Assembly (NCBI RefSeq): GCF_030272615.1
Contig: NC_081413.1
Span: 447,374,538-447,438,537 of the forward strand
DNA length: 64,000 nt
Source of the DNA: Cryptomeria japonica
Taxonomy: Eukaryota; Streptophyta; Pinopsida; Cupressales; Cupressaceae
Direction: 5' to 3'
Shown here: positions 49,848-62,689 of the stretch, one piece after another
Position numbering within the stretch: position 1 is the first letter of the stretch
How the letters are laid out: each line of letters starts with the position of its first letter
The notes under the pieces: model-generated
Databases searched by the model: none
What the model was told of the DNA's origin: nothing
Seen by the model: only the letters and a program-made list of their open reading frames with translations
Position numbers and translations under genes: made by a program

Positions 49848-52415
49848 CTATCTACATTATCTACTCCTTTTGCCAACTTTACTAAATCCTTTGTCATATC
49901 ATTAGTGGATTTAATAATGGGGTCAGCCCCCACCTCATCATAGGATACACAAATCAGTTCTATATCCTACTCTCTGGGTCTCCATTTATCAAAAATAGGC
50001 ATTAATACAGCCTTGTCCCCATTTAACTCATTCCACATTTCCAAAATATTACTCATGTTTTTATACATTAGTGAAGACCCGATAGTGGCAGCAAAACTTA
50101 AAATTGTAGCCTTTACTCTCTTCATATTTCTTTGCATATAGGGCCTGAGCCTGTTTTAAATTCTCCAACTCATGGGGAGTGATCTCGATCAACTAAGAAC
50201 TAGAAGGTGTTGGAGATGGTGGGAATTCAATAATGGGGCTGGTAGGTGGAGGTCTTGTAGGAGAAGAGGAGATCATCAATGTTGAGGACTCACCTTGATG
50301 GTATTGTCCTGCCAACTGGCTTTGTAGCTTGGTGATGATGCTATCTTTACCCCTTACCTCTTCCTTAGCACTGTTGTAAGCTTTAAGCTTGGAGATTTGC
50401 CTTTTCCTTAGCCTCTCTTTTTGCTACTACAACACTAAACTTTGTAGTCTCTAGCACAGTGCTAGCTTCTTCCACTACCCTAGTGCTATGCACTCTTTTC
50501 ACTATCATTCCTCTAGGGTAACTTGACCCTAGGGTGTCCTTATTCCTCTTATTTTCATCTCTTTTAAGAGACCACATGACCAGTGCAGCATTATCTTTGT
50601 TGAAAGTGACTCCCTCCATAGGTTTGGTCTCTTTTCTTACTGCCTCTAAAACCAAGGCATCTGTTATGTCCCATTCGGGGAGAATGATCACCCTAGCCTA
50701 TGCTACCATGTCTCTTCCCTACTTAGGGGTGACAGTCTTAAACTCATTAACCATTTATTGCTTTATCTCTTCCTCCACCATAGCTGGATCCTTTTGGGGC
50801 TGCTCGCCTTTCCTCTTTTCACACCTAGCATTAAATTTATCAATGTTCTACTTCCACACAAATTGCATGAAAGCTCCTGATGTGACAAAATTATTGTCAT
50901 CCAAGAAATCCTCAGTGGCTTGCTTGATCTTAGGATCTCACTGTTGGCCTTTGAACTCATTAGTAGTGATGTTCATCTCAGTAGTAAGGGGCTCTTCTGG
51001 CATTCCCTCTTCCACTTCATCATATGTGTATGCTATCTCTCCAAGACTGCCTAACTATAACAGTTGCTCAACTGCTGCCTATTCATCTCCTATATGAATA
51101 GGGGATTGAGATGGAGAGTATAAAGGTTCATCAGATTGTACTTCCTTTCCCACTCTTTGTTTCTTTGGGCTATCTTGAATGTCAATGACATCCTGTATCT
51201 TCCTCTTCCCTTTTGAGGTAGAAGGCTCCCTTGTTGTTGGCATCAACACACTGTAGTTGGACTTCTTATGCAATATGTAATCACTAGGAGGGATTGCTCT
51301 GGTAAATGCAGACCTATTTAGAATGAGTCTTTCTTTCTTAGGGTTTTTCTTAATTACAACCTCCCTCTTTTCTTTCAATGTTTGCATCACATCCTCAAAA
51401 GAAAGAATTAAGAACTTTATCTTCTCTTCAAAGGGGTGAAAGCTAGACAAAGGGTCATAACTAGTGTTAAATTGGTGCACAAAGTCTAACACCTTTTTGT
51501 AGGCCACCCACTTTTCCTATTCTTTATTCCTATCAATCCTTCATGGATGGCATCAGTGATATAAGAAGCATAGTCAAAAGTCACTACCAAAGAGGGATTC
51601 AAAATTTGAGCAATCATTAACATGTAATGAGTTGGCATATTTGCCTCAGCATCTTCTCCTAAAATTTGGCAGAGTGACCAGTATAATCCTTTGGCCCTAA
51701 GGGTAAACAGATTTAAAGAAAAAGGCTCCTCAGTGTTAGGTCCTACAACTATTAACCCGCCTATCTTCACAAAGAGTCCTTTAAGAGTCCCATTTCTAAG
51801 GTGGTCCTTTGCACACTGTAAACCTAAGCTAGTGATTTTAAATTAATAGGCTCTAAAAATTTGGTAAAGTCACTAAGCCCAAAAGCATTTCTGAACTCCT
51901 CATTATTTATTTCAATGAGGGTTTTCCCACTTATATCCTTAACACTTCTTGTGATTGGGTCATATTTGTGTGCAATCTGAGTTAGGAGATCCACATCCAT
52001 GAATACTCCAGGGACCATCAATTTGCCTATGTATAACTCCCAGATACTATTCATTGGGGCTGGGGAGTTTCTCATACCAAATCCAACTTTAAATAATCCC
52101 AACCTAGACAACTCGATTTCAAGGTCTCTTAGCCAGTTGCCCTTATCATACAATCCTTCTCCTATTTTTAGGTGAGGAGCTCTTCACACTAATTCCTTTA
52201 CGTTTGCTGCTACATTAGTTTACATTGTCAACTATTCTAGGAAATCATCACAAATAGCCCTCTCCTAGTAATTAAGCTTTCTTGAGAATTCTCTTTTAGG
52301 TGCCATCTTAAAAACTATGCAAGCAATTTAATTACTAGCCCAACTATTCTGTAATAAATCAAAACCTCAATTAAAACACACTTTCAAGTAATTGCCAAGT
52401 AGGAGTTTAAGAGAA

Positions 52416-54632
52416 CCTATTTTTTGCTTGAAGAAATCTGCTCTGCAACTGAAGAAATTTGCTCTGCAAGTGAAGAAATTTTCTCTTCAACTGCTTCTCT
52501 GCAAGAAATTTTCAAAATGATGCCTTCATTCAATTGATTTGAGATCATTATGGTAGTCAGGCTCTTAACTGCGACATTGATACCACATGCTTTGCCCGTC
52601 CTTTCAGAATTGACTTCATAGAAGAATTCAAAAATTTCTCTCCAACGGGTCATAACATGCTTGTATATTTCCTTTTCACTCTTTCACCATTTCGCAGAGC
52701 ATAACATCCTAGCAATTTTGCCAAATGAAATCATGCCAACTGTCTGATCAGATGAGACTTGATCAGTCCTTACACTTTTTTAATCTCTTTGCCTTTGCAT
52801 TGGGCCTTACCTCCTTTTTGCCATTTCACAAGCTTTATCCCACGAGCACTTTCCTTTCGCAAAGCTATGCCAAGTGTTAGATGGAACTCTAACCACCCGG
52901 CCTTTATCTCCTAGCGGAGCCATCAACTTTTTCACTAACCGCACCTCATCTTGACGGCTAACAGTTTTTTACTATTTTGCAGAGGTTAATCCACTTACAT
53001 CTTCGGGCCACGAAACAATGAGAAGCTTTGGATCAATCTTGAGATGACCATCTTTTAAGTGAGACCTTTATCCAAACATTGCTTACCCCGCTTATTCACT
53101 GGTTAACAAATGCCACGTGGCACTTGGCCATTAGCCTTGAAAAACTCCTTGGGTTTAGTTCATAGTCAACCACATGTCTTACTTCCTGCATAACTACCGA
53201 TTACACCTTGGCGGCCCCTTAATCACCTTTTGAAACTACGTGTCAATCGACACATCACCATGAAGCTTTACAAGAAGTAACAGCTGTCATTCCACGTCAT
53301 GCTGGGAAGAACCTCTCTTTCTCTTTCACCATTTTGCAGGCCTTAATGCTCAGTTGATTTGCAGCCATGAAGCAATGAGAACCCTTGGATCAAAACTGAG
53401 TTGATCCCCTCTTATCTTTATGCTTTATCTATTCTTCGGGCCCACTAGCTCTTTCGCCATTTCGCAGACCTTAAAACACTAGCACCTTACCTCATGAATT
53501 CACACAAGCCGTTATATCATATCAAACTTGCCTTATGCTTAACAACCTACTTGAATCCGGTATACGTGGGTTGTCTGACTTAGCTTTATCCACCTTGTGT
53601 CTAGTCATTCCTGAACTAACATGTCAACTTTTTATTCACTGAGAAAAAACATCGGGATCCACCTCATCCTTGCCACCTATATCTGCCAGGTCACTTCTTA
53701 TCCCACAACATGACTCATCTTCTTGGACCCACCTGTTAGTCCCTAAATCCAATTTGCTGACCACTTTGATTTTTGGCCACATGTCATTATCTTACTTGCC
53801 ATCTCAACTAGCTGGACTGCTTGCTTGGAACGCCATGTCATTTCGCTGTTTCATGAAAGCTATCTTTCGAGCATCTTTCTCCTGCGAAATTGCGCCAGCC
53901 ATTAGGTCTTTGAGGACTTGCACATCTATTATTTTTCTTATGAACCTCTTTTGCCTAGGCCAAAAAAACCTTTCGCTGTTTCACAGAGCATAACATGTGA
54001 GCATCTATCAGCCACGAAACAATGTGTGTCGTCGATTTCTTTTGAACTTGATCGCCTTTTAGCCGTGGAAATGTCTTCACCGCTAGGTCCTGCCAAACCT
54101 TTTCACCATTTTGTGAAAGGTAATTTACTCGCTCGTTTCAGCTGCAAATCAATGCCAACCATTAGATCTTGAGTGAGATGGAGTCTTGTTAAACTATATC
54201 CAATGCACACAGTGGAACATGCTTTTTCCTTTCGCTATTTCATGTAGCTTAACACACTCGCAACTTCACCTAATGAAATAGGGAAAGTCATAGATTCATC
54301 TGGAAGTTGCACGACACTTAATGTACCCGACAACATTAGAAGGAAAAAGACATAAGGCATAGATTTTTTACAATTATTTAATGACCTCCTAGGTAAATAA
54401 CAAGGGGAGACACTTCACACGACCCCAAGACCCATTACTTAAGTGAATAAAGTAACGCAAGAATAGAAACCAGAGGGTTTTGATCAAACATTTGAGTGAA
54501 TAAAACTAAAAACCCTTAACCCTTAAAGACCTAACACAGATTTGAAGCGGTTAATAGCATACCTGACTCAAAATTTCAAAAAACCTAGCCAATCATGGGA
54601 GAAGAAAACCCATTTCTTAAACACTGATAACA
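52416..54632 (-). repeat. X right LTR: degenerate ~129-bp repeat array
   Basis: Partner of 35280-37493. The motif TTTCGCCATTTCGCAG and variants recur near 52682, 52817, 52966, 53324, 53452, 53971, 54101 and 54230. Several adjacent spacings are 128-130 bp. No coding frame is supported; frames such as 53670-53993 cross the repeats and are incidental. Confidence 0.7.
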
Positions 54633-54637
54633 GATGT

Positions 54638-56505
54638 TATAATTAAAGGTTACAAAAAATTATTGAGAGTACTGATATGAAGATAGATGCACACTTTAGA
54701 GGAGATTCAAGATCTGTAGAAATGACAGTTGAAATGATCATAGATCAACCATCACAGATTGCACCAATACATAATGAAGACCTAGTCACACCAGCATAAT
54801 CAGAAAACTCAACTGTGACTGAAGAACTATAGCCTGTGAATGTTAATCGGAACAAACCCAGGTATGTAAGATTGAATCATTCAGAGAATTTAGATAAATG
54901 GACAAGAATCAAGGCATTATGACTAGAGGAAGACTGGCAAATGAAGAGGTACGTTTAATTTCTCAAGTTGAACCAACATCTTTTATTGAAGCATGTAAGG
55001 ATGAATATTGGATAAAAGAAATGGAAGATGAATTAGAACAAATTGAAAAGAATAATACTTGGACATTGGTTCTCCGACCTAAAGACACAAATGTAAGTGG
55101 AACTAAATGGGTTAATAGAAATAAACTTAATGAAGATGGAGAAGTAATCAGGAACAAAGCAAGATTAGTTTGTAAAGGTTATCCACAGAAAGAAGGAATA
55201 GATTATAATGGAACCTTTGCACTAGTAACTAGAATTGAGGCAGTTAGACTATTTCTTGCATTTGCAGCTTATAAGAACTATAAAGTTTATTAAATGGATG
55301 TAAAAGGTGCATTTCTGAATGGAGATCTAGAAGAGGAAGTCTACATTGAACAACCTGATGGATTTTCTTTGACAGATAATAAGGATATGGTTTGCAGGTT
55401 AAGGAAAGTTGCATATGGATTGAAGCAAGCTCCCAGATATTGGTATGCTAGATTGGATAAATATATTTTGAAGCTTGGTTACACAAAAGGTAACATTGGC
55501 AGCAATTTGTATTACAAAGTTACCAATGATGATATTTTGGTTATTGAAATCTTTGTAGATGATATCATTTTTGGAGGTGAAGATGGATTATGCAAGGACT
55601 TTGCTAACCAGATACAAAAAGAATTTGAAATGTCTATGATTGGAGAGATAAAATTATTTTTAGGTTTGCATATTTCACAAATAGATAAAGGAATATTCAT
55701 ATGTCAAACAAAGTACTTGAAGGAACTTTTGAAGAAATTTGGTATGGAAAATTCAAAACTGGTAAGTACTCCTATGAGTACAACTGATAAATTGACATTG
55801 AAGGATGATTCAACTCCTATTAATCTGACAAGGTACAAATCTATGGTTGGAGGTTTACTTTATTTGACACAAACAAGACCTGATATAATGAATGCAGTAT
55901 GTCTTGTTTTAAGATTTCAAAGCAATCCTAAAGAAAATCATGAATCAACAGTTAAAAGAATTTTTCGATACCTACAAGGCACATCAAATCTTGGTTTATG
56001 GTATCCGGAAGATGAAAATGTTGATTTATGTGTATACACTGGTGCAAATTAGGCAGGTGATATAGATGACAAAAAGAGTACCACTAGTGGTGCATTATTT
56101 CTTGGTAGCATATTGTTTTCATGGATAAACAAGAATCAGACTTGTACATCATTATCAACAACAGAATCAGAATATGTTGTAGCAACAACTAATTGTACTC
56201 AGGTATTATGGATCAAGAAAATGTTGAAGGATATAAAGGTAAAATGCAAAGAACCAATAATCATTTAGTGTGATAATTCAGTAGCAATTGATATATCAAA
56301 GAATCTAGTATTTCACTCTAAGACAAAGCATGTTTCTATTAAGTATAATTTTCTGAAAGAGAATATTGAAGCAAATGAAGTGAAATTGGTTTATGTGAAT
56401 ACTAAAGAGAAAATTGTAGATATCTTTACAAAGCCTTTGCCTAAGGAAACAATTGAATATCTCAGAGAGAAGCTTGGGGTAATTTCCCCCCTAACAGAGA
56501 CTTAG
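54638..56505 (+). pseudogene. copia1 reverse transcriptase-RNase H
   Basis: Continues copia1 after X, in the frame left at 13149. A linker is followed by RT: KEMEDELEQIEKNNTW, GTKWVNRNKLNEDG, LVCKGYPQKEGIDY, MDVKGAFLNGDLEEEVYI, RKVAYGLKQAPRYWYARL and the catalytic IEIFVDDIIFGG (FVDD). The RNase H region reads CVYTGANWAGDIDDKKST-like with its first acidic positions changed (Gly and Asn) and Trp turned to TAG, then TESEYVVATT, DNSVAIDISKN and FTKPLPKE. The natural stop TAG is at 56503-56505. A TAA precedes MDVKGAF. The clade is the same as copia2. Confidence 0.9.
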
Positions 56506-56854
56506 ATGTTGAAGATTGGCATCAAACCGATAGGGACTAACAGAAAAATCTTTTTCTGGCTTTGATAAAGGAGAGCTACTTCTCAGGGGGAGTAGTTGGC
56601 TAAATGTTAAGTTTTGAATTCTTAACCGCTTTGGCGTTTGATGTCAAAGGGGGAGAGATATCTATGGAAAAATATTATTCATTGGTGGAGAGATATACTA
56701 TTTGGATATATGTATTTCTGGTTTCTATTTCTATTACAGAACTTTGTATCAATCTACCTTTGGGACATTGTTGGTCTATTGGTTTTTCACATACTATTTT
56801 TGGCACTTAGATGCTTTTCCATCTAGTGTTGCCATCAATGCCAAAGAGGGAGAT
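56506..56854 (+). other. copia1 3' untranslated region and polypurine tract
   Basis: Non-coding stretch between the pol stop and the 3' LTR. Purine tracts TCAGGGGGAGTAG (about 56582), CAAAGGGGGAGAGA (about 56645) and CCAAAGAGGGAGAT (56841-56854) occur; the last abuts the LTR and is the likely polypurine tract. The short frames at 56604-56826 have no recognisable content. Confidence 0.7.
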
Positions 56855-57957
56855 TGTTAGTATTATGGATGACTTTGTCATGTGTTGCATTGGTTTTTTC
56901 ATTGATGTCAACACTTATATTCTTGGAGGTTTACATTTTGTTCACCAGTATGGTTAGTGACTTATGCACAGTCATCAGTATATGTTCACCAGCAGGTTAT
57001 ATGGTTCACCGATAGTGATGATGACTTGTTATCATTGGGAGATCATTTGGTTATGTTGAAGACATGGACTGGAAACTTGGATTTGGTGTTTTTCTTATTG
57101 TTCTAATCGGGTTGACAGATTTTCCTTTACTGGCAGATAGGTCTAGGTTATGGATAGGTACATGTTATCTATTCTAGATCAGCACAACACGTTATGGAGA
57201 TTGTTTATTGATTGGATATTGTGGTAAATTTATTGAGCCAACATGTTGTATCACATCAAGACTTATTTGTAATTGATTTAATTGTAATATCTTTAGTGAG
57301 CCAACCTATACATTTGGCCTTAGGTTTTGTATATATGATTGTAAGATATTATTGAAGATCAAGATATAGGATATGGTATGAGTTTGTATTGAAGAGTGAA
57401 AATAAACAGATCCTTATGTGAATCATGCATACATTATTTGAAGGTTGAAGGAAGGTTATGAATGTGTTTAGCACTCATGTTCGGAGCTTAAACCGATACT
57501 GAATCCAACATTGCAGATGTTGTTTTGAGCAGTACATTATCATTGGATTTAACCATCCAATTGTGTAGTTAGCGTGACTCCTATTTTGTGATTGAGTAGT
57601 GAGCTCTAGGTAGTTGGCCTTTCTGCATGTGCAGACCGCATTTATATACACATACTATCTGTTGTAGTATCATCTGATTGTGGGTAAGGTTTCCCACCAT
57701 GGTTTTTCCCTTACCAGGTTTCCACGTCAAAATCTCTATGTTATGTGTTGTGGATGTTGTTTCTCTTTATGTTTCATGCATTAAGTTATACAGATACTAC
57801 TATAACTATTAATTTGTTTTACCAAAACTTAAGTTTGGTTTACCCACATTAAGGTTAAAATTGGAATAACTTGCATTTGGATTATAATTTATATATAACT
57901 GGTTCACAATTGATTCAACCCTCCCCCCATCTCAGTTGTCCTTCTCGGAACCTAACA
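56855..57957 (+). repeat. copia1 3' LTR
   Basis: It begins TGTTAG and ends CTAACA (a perfect 6-bp terminal inverted repeat), 1103 bp. It contains the block CCATGGTTTTTCCCTTACCAG, recognisable inverted in the copia2 LTR. The 5' LTR of copia1 is not in the window. Confidence 0.85.
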
Positions 57958-58384
57958 TGGATGTCCTTGAGCCAATGGAGGAGAGGATGGAACAACATAG
58001 AAATGGATGAGGTCAGGATGGAAGCATAAAAGAAGAATATAAAAATACAAAAAAATGCAAAATACGTATATGATAAGAAGGCTGAAGATAGGAAGTTTCA
58101 GGAAGGGGAGCTAGTTCTTATGTGGAATGCTAGAGCTCATGACAAAGGAAAGAATTGTAAGTTTGAATCCCAATGGGTTGGCACTTTTTTCATCATAGGG
58201 AAGAATGGAGAAGGTTGATAAATTTTTAAAAATATGGAAGATGAAAACATGGAATTTCTAGCACATGGACAATTCCTAAAAAGATTTTTCTCTTCATTAT
58301 TATCTATGTGCAGTAGTTTAGGTTTTATCCCTATGTATTATGTTAGGATAACTGATGGACAACTAAGGTGGGGGATAAATTAGT
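57958..58384 (+). pseudogene. Tat-type gypsy integrase C-terminus, target of copia1
   Basis: The plus strand reads a degraded integrase tail: MEERMEQHRN, KKAEDRKFQEGELVLMWNARAHDKGK, CKFESQWVG, then NMEFLAHGQFLKRFF. It matches X's own integrase tail motif by motif, so it is the remnant of another Tat-lineage gypsy. A purine tract (AAGGTGGGGGATA, about 58360) follows, where its 3' LTR would start, but copia2 begins there instead. The 5' part of this gypsy is not in the window next to copia1. Confidence 0.75.
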
Positions 58385-59562
58385 TGTCAACAAATTATAA
58401 AACTTTAAGCTCACAAAACTTTCTACCGGAATGCATAAACCAAATACCGGAATAGCAGATGTAATAGTTAAGCATAAACATAAATTATAGAATAATTAAC
58501 CAACCATCCATAACACATAACACCAAGATTTGTATGTGGAAAACTTGGTAAAGGGAAAAACCACGATGGGTAGCCTACCCACAGTCAGATAATACTTCTC
58601 CAATAAGTATGTGATTACAATAAGAGGGGTTTTCACATGCAGGAAGGCACACTACCTAGAGCACACTGCTCATCACAAAAGGAGCCTCACTAACTATAAA
58701 GAAATCAAGACTACAATAAAGAAAGATGAGTGAACTGCAAGAATAACATCTCCTATGCCTGAGTATAGTTTCGATTAAGCTCAATACCATAGGTCTTCAA
58801 CCTATTCCATAAACCCAATTTGATCACCTATGACTGACCAAAACTCTACATATGATTACAAAATTATTCGCACACAAAAAATCATATATCTGACTCCTAA
58901 GTTATGATCTACAAAGAGATCTTACATCATATTTATACCAACTAGAGACCTAAACAATTAGGTCGACCACTTAAAAGATAGTACAATAGATCCATTATAT
59001 AATCCCACAAACCAATGATAAACCAAGTTGGCCTAAGACCAAAACAACATAATCCAAACAATAAATCCAATCGGTGATGCATCAGGAGAATCAACCAACA
59101 CGTTACACAAACCGGTCCATAGCCTAGAAGAATAACATCGAATGGGTCTAGTGCTAAATGAAACATCATGATAAACTAGAACATAAACATGATAACCATT
59201 AGCATCATAATAACCTTCTAGAAGTTGCACCAACACCACTTATTAGATTCATCAAAAAATCTTCATCAAAGCGGTGCGAGTAAAACCCGTAATGATGACT
59301 AAAAGGCTTACTAGAACAAATGATAATGTCCAGATCATCAAATCCCAAACCAACTAAATGCGATACACATCAATAAAACATGAATAAGTAATCCAAGTCA
59401 ATTCCACAAGCCAGACCATATCGGAGAATACCGGAGATGGTCTCTAGATCAGTTATCATAATCCAACCACTCTACCGGAAGCTGGTAGACAACAAAATAG
59501 CTAGTGTTGACATCAATGACAAAACATCAATGCAACACATAATCAATTCCTCCAAATTGCCA
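58385..59562 (-). repeat. copia2 3' LTR
   Basis: The plus strand runs from about TGTCAACAAATT to AATTGCCA. It holds the inverse of copia1 LTR blocks (CTTGGTAAAGGGAAAAACCA; GACATCAATGACAAAACATC). The right edge is set by a minus-strand purine tract (AAAGAGGGAAAATAT, 59563-59577). The left edge is less certain because it meets the degraded gypsy end. Confidence 0.65.
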
Positions 59563-59932
59563 ATATTTTCCCTCTTTGGCATTGATGGAAACATTAGATG
59601 TGAAAAACATCCAAGTGCCAAGAAAATGTAAAACAAGTCTCCCCCAATGGAAGACATCCAACAAAATCTCCAAGATGATATGACAATGAAAGTCTAAATG
59701 AAAAAACCAAACTCCCCCTGAGAATGATATCATTGTAAAGCTCTTTTTTTCACATATATCTCTCTCCCTTTTACATCAATGACCAAAATTTGACATAAAC
59801 ATTAAATAAAAATCATAAAAGCTCTGAACCACACAACTGACTATTCCCCTTGAGTAGTAGCATCAACACATCAATCCAGAATGAATGATGGCATTGATAA
59901 ATGTATATCAAACTAATGCCAATTAGCATCAC
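59563..59932 (-). other. copia2 3' untranslated region
   Basis: Non-coding, between the pol stop and the LTR. It includes the likely polypurine tract at 59563-59577 and a second purine tract (minus-strand CTCAGGGGGAGT near 59718), the same layout as copia1. Confidence 0.65.
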
Positions 59933-61600
59933 TCAAGTCTCTACTAGAGGGATAGAAGCTCCCAATCTATCTCTTAAGTACTCAAATGTTTCCTTAGGCA
60001 AAGGTTTAGTGAAGATATCTACAATCTTCTCTTTAGTGTTCACATAAACCAGTTTGACTTCATTTGCTTCCACCATCTCCTTTAGAAAATTATACTTGAT
60101 AGAAATGTGCTTAGTCTTAGAGTGAAATACCAAATTCTTTGATATATCAATAGCAGCAGAGTTATCATAGTGAATAACTACCGGTTCATTGCAATCAACC
60201 CTTATATCCTTCAATATTTTCTTCATCCATAAAACTTGTGTATAGTTAGTAGCAACAACAACATACTCAGCTTCAACAATAGATAAGAAGTACATGATTG
60301 CTTCTTAATGATCCATGAAACAAGTTTCTTTCCAAGAAAGAAAGCTCCACTGGATGTTCTCTTCCGGTCATCAACATCTCAAGCCCAATCAACATTTTTA
60401 TATGCACATGGTGTAAAGTAATCATATATAGGATACCACAAACCATACTTAGTTGTTCCTTGCAAATACCTAAAAATCCTTTTCACTGCACACTCATGAT
60501 TATCTCTACAATCACTCTGATATCTTGATACAGTACAAAAAATGTTCATTATATCTGGTCTAGTTTGAGTTAGATATAAAAAAACCCCAATCATAGATTT
60601 ATACCTTGTAGGATTTATCGGATCTGATACATCTTTCTTTGTAAATTTCTCACTTGTAACCATGGGGGTACCAACCAGTTTAGAATTTTCCATACCAAAT
60701 TTCTTCAACAACTCTCTAGCATACTTCGTTTGACAGATGAATATACCTTTATCATTTTGAGTAATCTGCAAACCTAAGAATTTTTTAATCTCCCCAATCA
60801 TAGACATCTCAAATACATTCAACATATTTTCAGAGAATTCCATTCCTAATTTATCCTCACCTCCAAAAATGATATCATCAACAAATACTTAAAAAATCAA
60901 TGTGTCATCATCAGTGATCTTATAACATAAGTTACTATTAGCGTTACCTTTAGTGAAACCAAGCTTCAAAAGATATTTGTCCAATCTGGCATACCAAGCT
61001 CTAAGGGCTTGTGTCAATCCATATAATGCTTTCCTTAACCTATAAAACATGTTTTTATCATCTGAAAGTGAAAAACCATTAGGTTTCTCAATAGAAACTT
61101 CCTCTTGAAGATCTCCATTCAAAAATACACATTTAACATCCATCTAATAAACCTTGTATTTCTTATGGGAAGCATAAACAAGAAATAATCTCGCAGCTTC
61201 AATCCTAGCTACCAGAGCAAAAGTCTCATCATAATCAATTCCTTCCTTCTGAGAATATTCTTTACATACCAATATAGCCTTATTCCTCACAACTTGTCCA
61301 TCCTCATTCAATTTGTTCCTAAAAACCCATTTAGTTCCAATAGCATTTTTATTTTTAGTCTCGGGAACTAAAGTCCATGTGTTGTTCTTTTCAATCTAAT
61401 CTAATTCCTCTTCCATAACTTTCATCCAGCATCCATCTTTACAAGCTTCAATAACTAATTCCAATTCAACTTGAAAAATTAAATATACCTCATCATTTGC
61501 CAGCCTTCTTCTTGTCATTATTCTTTTTTTCTTGTCCCCAATGCTCTGATCTTCTGAATGATTTAACCTTACATACGGAGGAGTCTTCTAACTTTCTGTT
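59933..61600 (-). pseudogene. copia2 reverse transcriptase-RNase H
   Basis: Minus-strand RT motifs are MDVKCVFLNGDLQEEVSIEKPNGF, RKALYGLTQALRAWYARL, VFVDDIIFGGEDK (FVDD) and FLGLQITQNDKGIFICQTKYARELL. RNase H reads ATNYTQVLWMKKILKD, IHYDNSAAIDISKNLVFHSKTKHI and IFTKPLPKETFEYLRDRLG. A frameshift near 60300 removes the TEAEY-type segment from frame. Stops near 60890 and 61144 break RT. The unusual KCVFLNG (for KGAFLNG) and TQALRAW (for KQAPRAW) show substitution decay. Confidence 0.87.
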
Positions 61601-61700
61601 TCCCTGCTCTGATCTTCAATCACTGTTGAATTTTCTGATACTTTTGGGGTAAATGGTTCAAAATTTTGTTTCGGTATAGGTTCTACCAGTTCAGTTATGA

Positions 61701-62680
61701 TCATCTCCACTTTTGGTTCTCTCTCATAAGTTCTGATTTGAGTTTTCTACAGCTTATCCACCTTGACATTAGCGCTCTCCACAATTCTCTGCAATCTCTT
61801 GTTATAATATTTATATGCTTTTCTTTCATTAGAATAACAAAAAATACCCCTTCATCACATCTAGGATCAAACTTTCCAATGCAATCATCTCTTTTGTTAT
61901 AGAATTTACTACCAAAGATTTTTAAATACTTAACTAAAGGTGTATGACCAAACCATAACTCATAAGGTGTCTTACCAGTGTCTCCTTTGATATGAACTCT
62001 GTTGAATGTGTATAGCGTTGTGCTCATAGCTTATCTCTAAAAGATGTGAGGTATATTAGCTTCCTTCATCATGGTTCTAGCCACATCCAAGATAGTTCTA
62101 TTCTTTCTTTCTGTAACACCATTTTGTTGAGGTGTCTGAGGGGCAGACAATCATCTCCTTATCCCATGCTTTTCACAATAACTGCTAAATTCACCAAATA
62201 TGAATTCACCACCCTGATTTGACCATAAGCATTTAATCTTCAACCCCATCTCTATCTCAAATTTAGATTTAAAGATCTTAAACTTTTCAAAAGCTTCAGA
62301 TTTCTCCCTCAGAAAAGTAACCCACATCAATTCTAGAATAGTCATCAATGATTAGCATAAAATATCTATCAGCCTAAAAACTCTTTATTCTAGCAGGAGC
62401 ACATAAATCAGTATGAATAAGATCAAGAACATCTTTAGATTTATCTTGAATACTCTTAAAATAATTCTTACTTTCTTTCCCAATTGGCATTCCTTACATA
62501 CCAGATTATAGGGCTTCACAATATTAGGTATATCTCTAACAACCTTAGTTGAACTGATCTTTACAATGGAATGAAAATTCACATGACACAACCTCTTATG
62601 CCATAGCCAACTCTCATAATTTTGTGCAATCAAACATGTTTTTGCACTGGAGTTCAAATGAAAGATGTTACCTTTAGTCT
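61701..62680 (-). pseudogene. copia2 preintegrase and integrase
   Basis: The preintegrase domain (TCLIAQNYESWLWHKRLCHVNFHSIVKISSTK, CKECQLGKK) is at about 62657-62385. The integrase core follows: LWSNQGGEFIFGEFSSYCEKHGI (the usual Asp reads Asn), the NGV.ERKN region near 62120, and KTPYELWFGHTPLVKYLKIFGSKFY to 61701. Several stops and a frameshift near 62430 are present. Confidence 0.83.
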
Positions 62681-62689
62681 ATGTACCAA

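Larger units (their letters stand above)
58385..62680 (-). mobile_element. copia2: inverted, 5'-truncated copia element
   Basis: Minus-strand Ty1/copia with 3' LTR, RNase H, RT, integrase and preintegrase. Gag, protease, primer site and 5' LTR are missing at the right, where the sequence changes near 62685. Its proteins match copia1 closely (for example MENSKLV, TRYKSMIG, FRYLQGT), so it belongs to the same clade but lies in the opposite direction. Confidence 0.85.
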
